Of a DNA stretch of 64,000 nt, positions 63,513-64,000 are shown piece by piece (positions within the stretch are counted from its first letter, which is position 1; every line of letters starts with the position of its first letter). The notes under the pieces are model-generated. The model did not search any database. It was given only the letters and a program-made list of their open reading frames with translations, and was not told the origin of the DNA. The stretch is from assembly GCF_008727865.1 (NCBI RefSeq), contig NZ_VTWU01000002.1:62001-126000 (forward strand), written 5' to 3'. Source of the stretch: Hymenobacter busanensis (lineage in GTDB: Bacteria; Bacteroidota; Bacteroidia; Cytophagales; Hymenobacteraceae). Both the position numbers and the translations under genes were made by a program.

Positions 63513-64000
63513 ATGTCAGAGAAGCACGAAGAGAAAACCGCCCCGACGCCGTTGCCGAAGCGCCGCGTAGGCGGCCTGGGCCGCGGGTTGAACGCCCTGA
63601 TCGAAGGCAGCTACGAGAAAAAGGGCGAACGGCTGGTGCCGCACCCCGCCAACTCGGTGGGGCTGATTCCGGTGGAGCAAATCGAAGCCAACCCCTACCA
63701 GCCCCGCACGCACTTCGACCAGGACGCCCTCCAGGAACTGGCCGAAAGCATCCGCATTCAGGGCATCATTCAGCCCGTAACGGTGCGCCAGACCGGTCCC
63801 GCCGCCTACCAGCTCATTTCGGGCGAACGGCGTTTGCAGGCTTCCAAATTGGCGGGCCTGGAGACCATTCCGGCCTACATCCGCAAGGCCGACGACCAGC
63901 AAATGCTGGAAATGGCGCTGATTGAGAACATTCAGCGCGAAAACCTCAACGCCATCGAAATTGCCCTCAGCTACCAACGCTTGGTGAGCGAGTGCAACCT
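63513..64000 (+). CDS. parB: ParB/Spo0J-family chromosome partitioning protein, N-terminal part
   Basis: Only the first 162 codons lie in the window; the gene continues past its right edge. It starts MSEKHEEKTAPTPLPKRRVG and carries GLGRGLNALIEGSYE, the ParB N-terminal motif. The CTP-binding core is clear: IPVEQIEANPYQPRTHFDQD, then LAESIRIQGIIQPVTVRQTG, LISGERRLQASKLAGLETIP, and LIENIQRENLNAIEIA, which is the GERR and ENIQRE signature of Spo0J-like CTPases. It binds parS and loads the partition complex, working with ParA. The partner parA is 13 kb to the left on the opposite strand. Confidence 0.96.
   Translation, partial: MSEKHEEKTAPTPLPKRRVGGLGRGLNALIEGSYEKKGERLVPHPANSVGLIPVEQIEANPYQPRTHFDQDALQELAESIRIQGIIQPVTVRQTGPAAYQLISGERRLQASKLAGLETIPAYIRKADDQQMLEMALIENIQRENLNAIEIALSYQRLVSECN

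Overview
The window is about 64 kb of high-GC, densely coded DNA from a member of the Bacteroidota, most likely Hymenobacter or a close relative in the Cytophagales. The evidence is a SusC/SusD pair, four secreted proteins ending in type IX secretion (T9SS) sorting domains, Bacteroidota -7 promoter boxes (TAnnTTTG and a one-base-shorter TAnTTTG), and a pyrG-yidC pair. I see no rRNA, tRNA, CRISPR array, transposase or phage module.

Layout. 0-3 kb: the end of a susC, a susD and a third lipoprotein gene. 3-9.3 kb: a GHL10-type glycoside hydrolase, a serine beta-lactamase-like hydrolase, an operon of three small disordered proteins, a rhomboid protease and a T9SS cargo protein. 9.5-19 kb: an alpha/beta hydrolase, a GH31 alpha-glucosidase, a half-size glycosyltransferase-like protein that looks inactive, a DUF1905/YdeI protein, the branching enzyme GlgB and gamma-glutamyltransferase. 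19-25 kb: a small membrane protein, a GNAT acetyltransferase, a D-aminoacylase, an aldo/keto reductase and a T9SS pectate lyase. 25-33.4 kb: two small secreted proteins and a sensory block with a LytTR regulator, a hybrid histidine kinase and a multi-PAS histidine kinase. 33.4-43.9 kb: DUF3224, a FUSC transporter, an AraC regulator, DUF983, a transglutaminase/YceI group, a membrane-anchored AraC regulator, a nitronate monooxygenase, DUF421 and a Thr/Pro-rich secreted peptide. 44-54.5 kb: a fused SerB-SerA enzyme, YHYH and PA14-ricin T9SS proteins, ParA, a UPF0173 hydrolase, an oligopeptide-binding lipoprotein and a lipoprotein with GGHKPEPP repeats. 54.6-64 kb: YidC, PyrG, an AT-rich lipoprotein gene on what looks like a solitary integron-type cassette, two more YdeI-type proteins, an Xre-like regulator with an array of operator half-sites, a coiled-coil protein, a PBP4-type DD-peptidase and the start of parB.

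How it fits together. Much of the window serves extracellular and storage polysaccharides: SusCD, GHL10, GH31, GlgB and pectate lyase. Another part is housekeeping: serine synthesis, CTP synthesis, membrane insertion and chromosome partitioning. Most convergent gene pairs share a strong palindromic terminator. Several intergenic gaps hold palindromic repeats. The most unusual element is the 632-bp AT-rich insertion at 58660-59291. Its two ends form a well-paired attC-like site only when they are joined as a circle.
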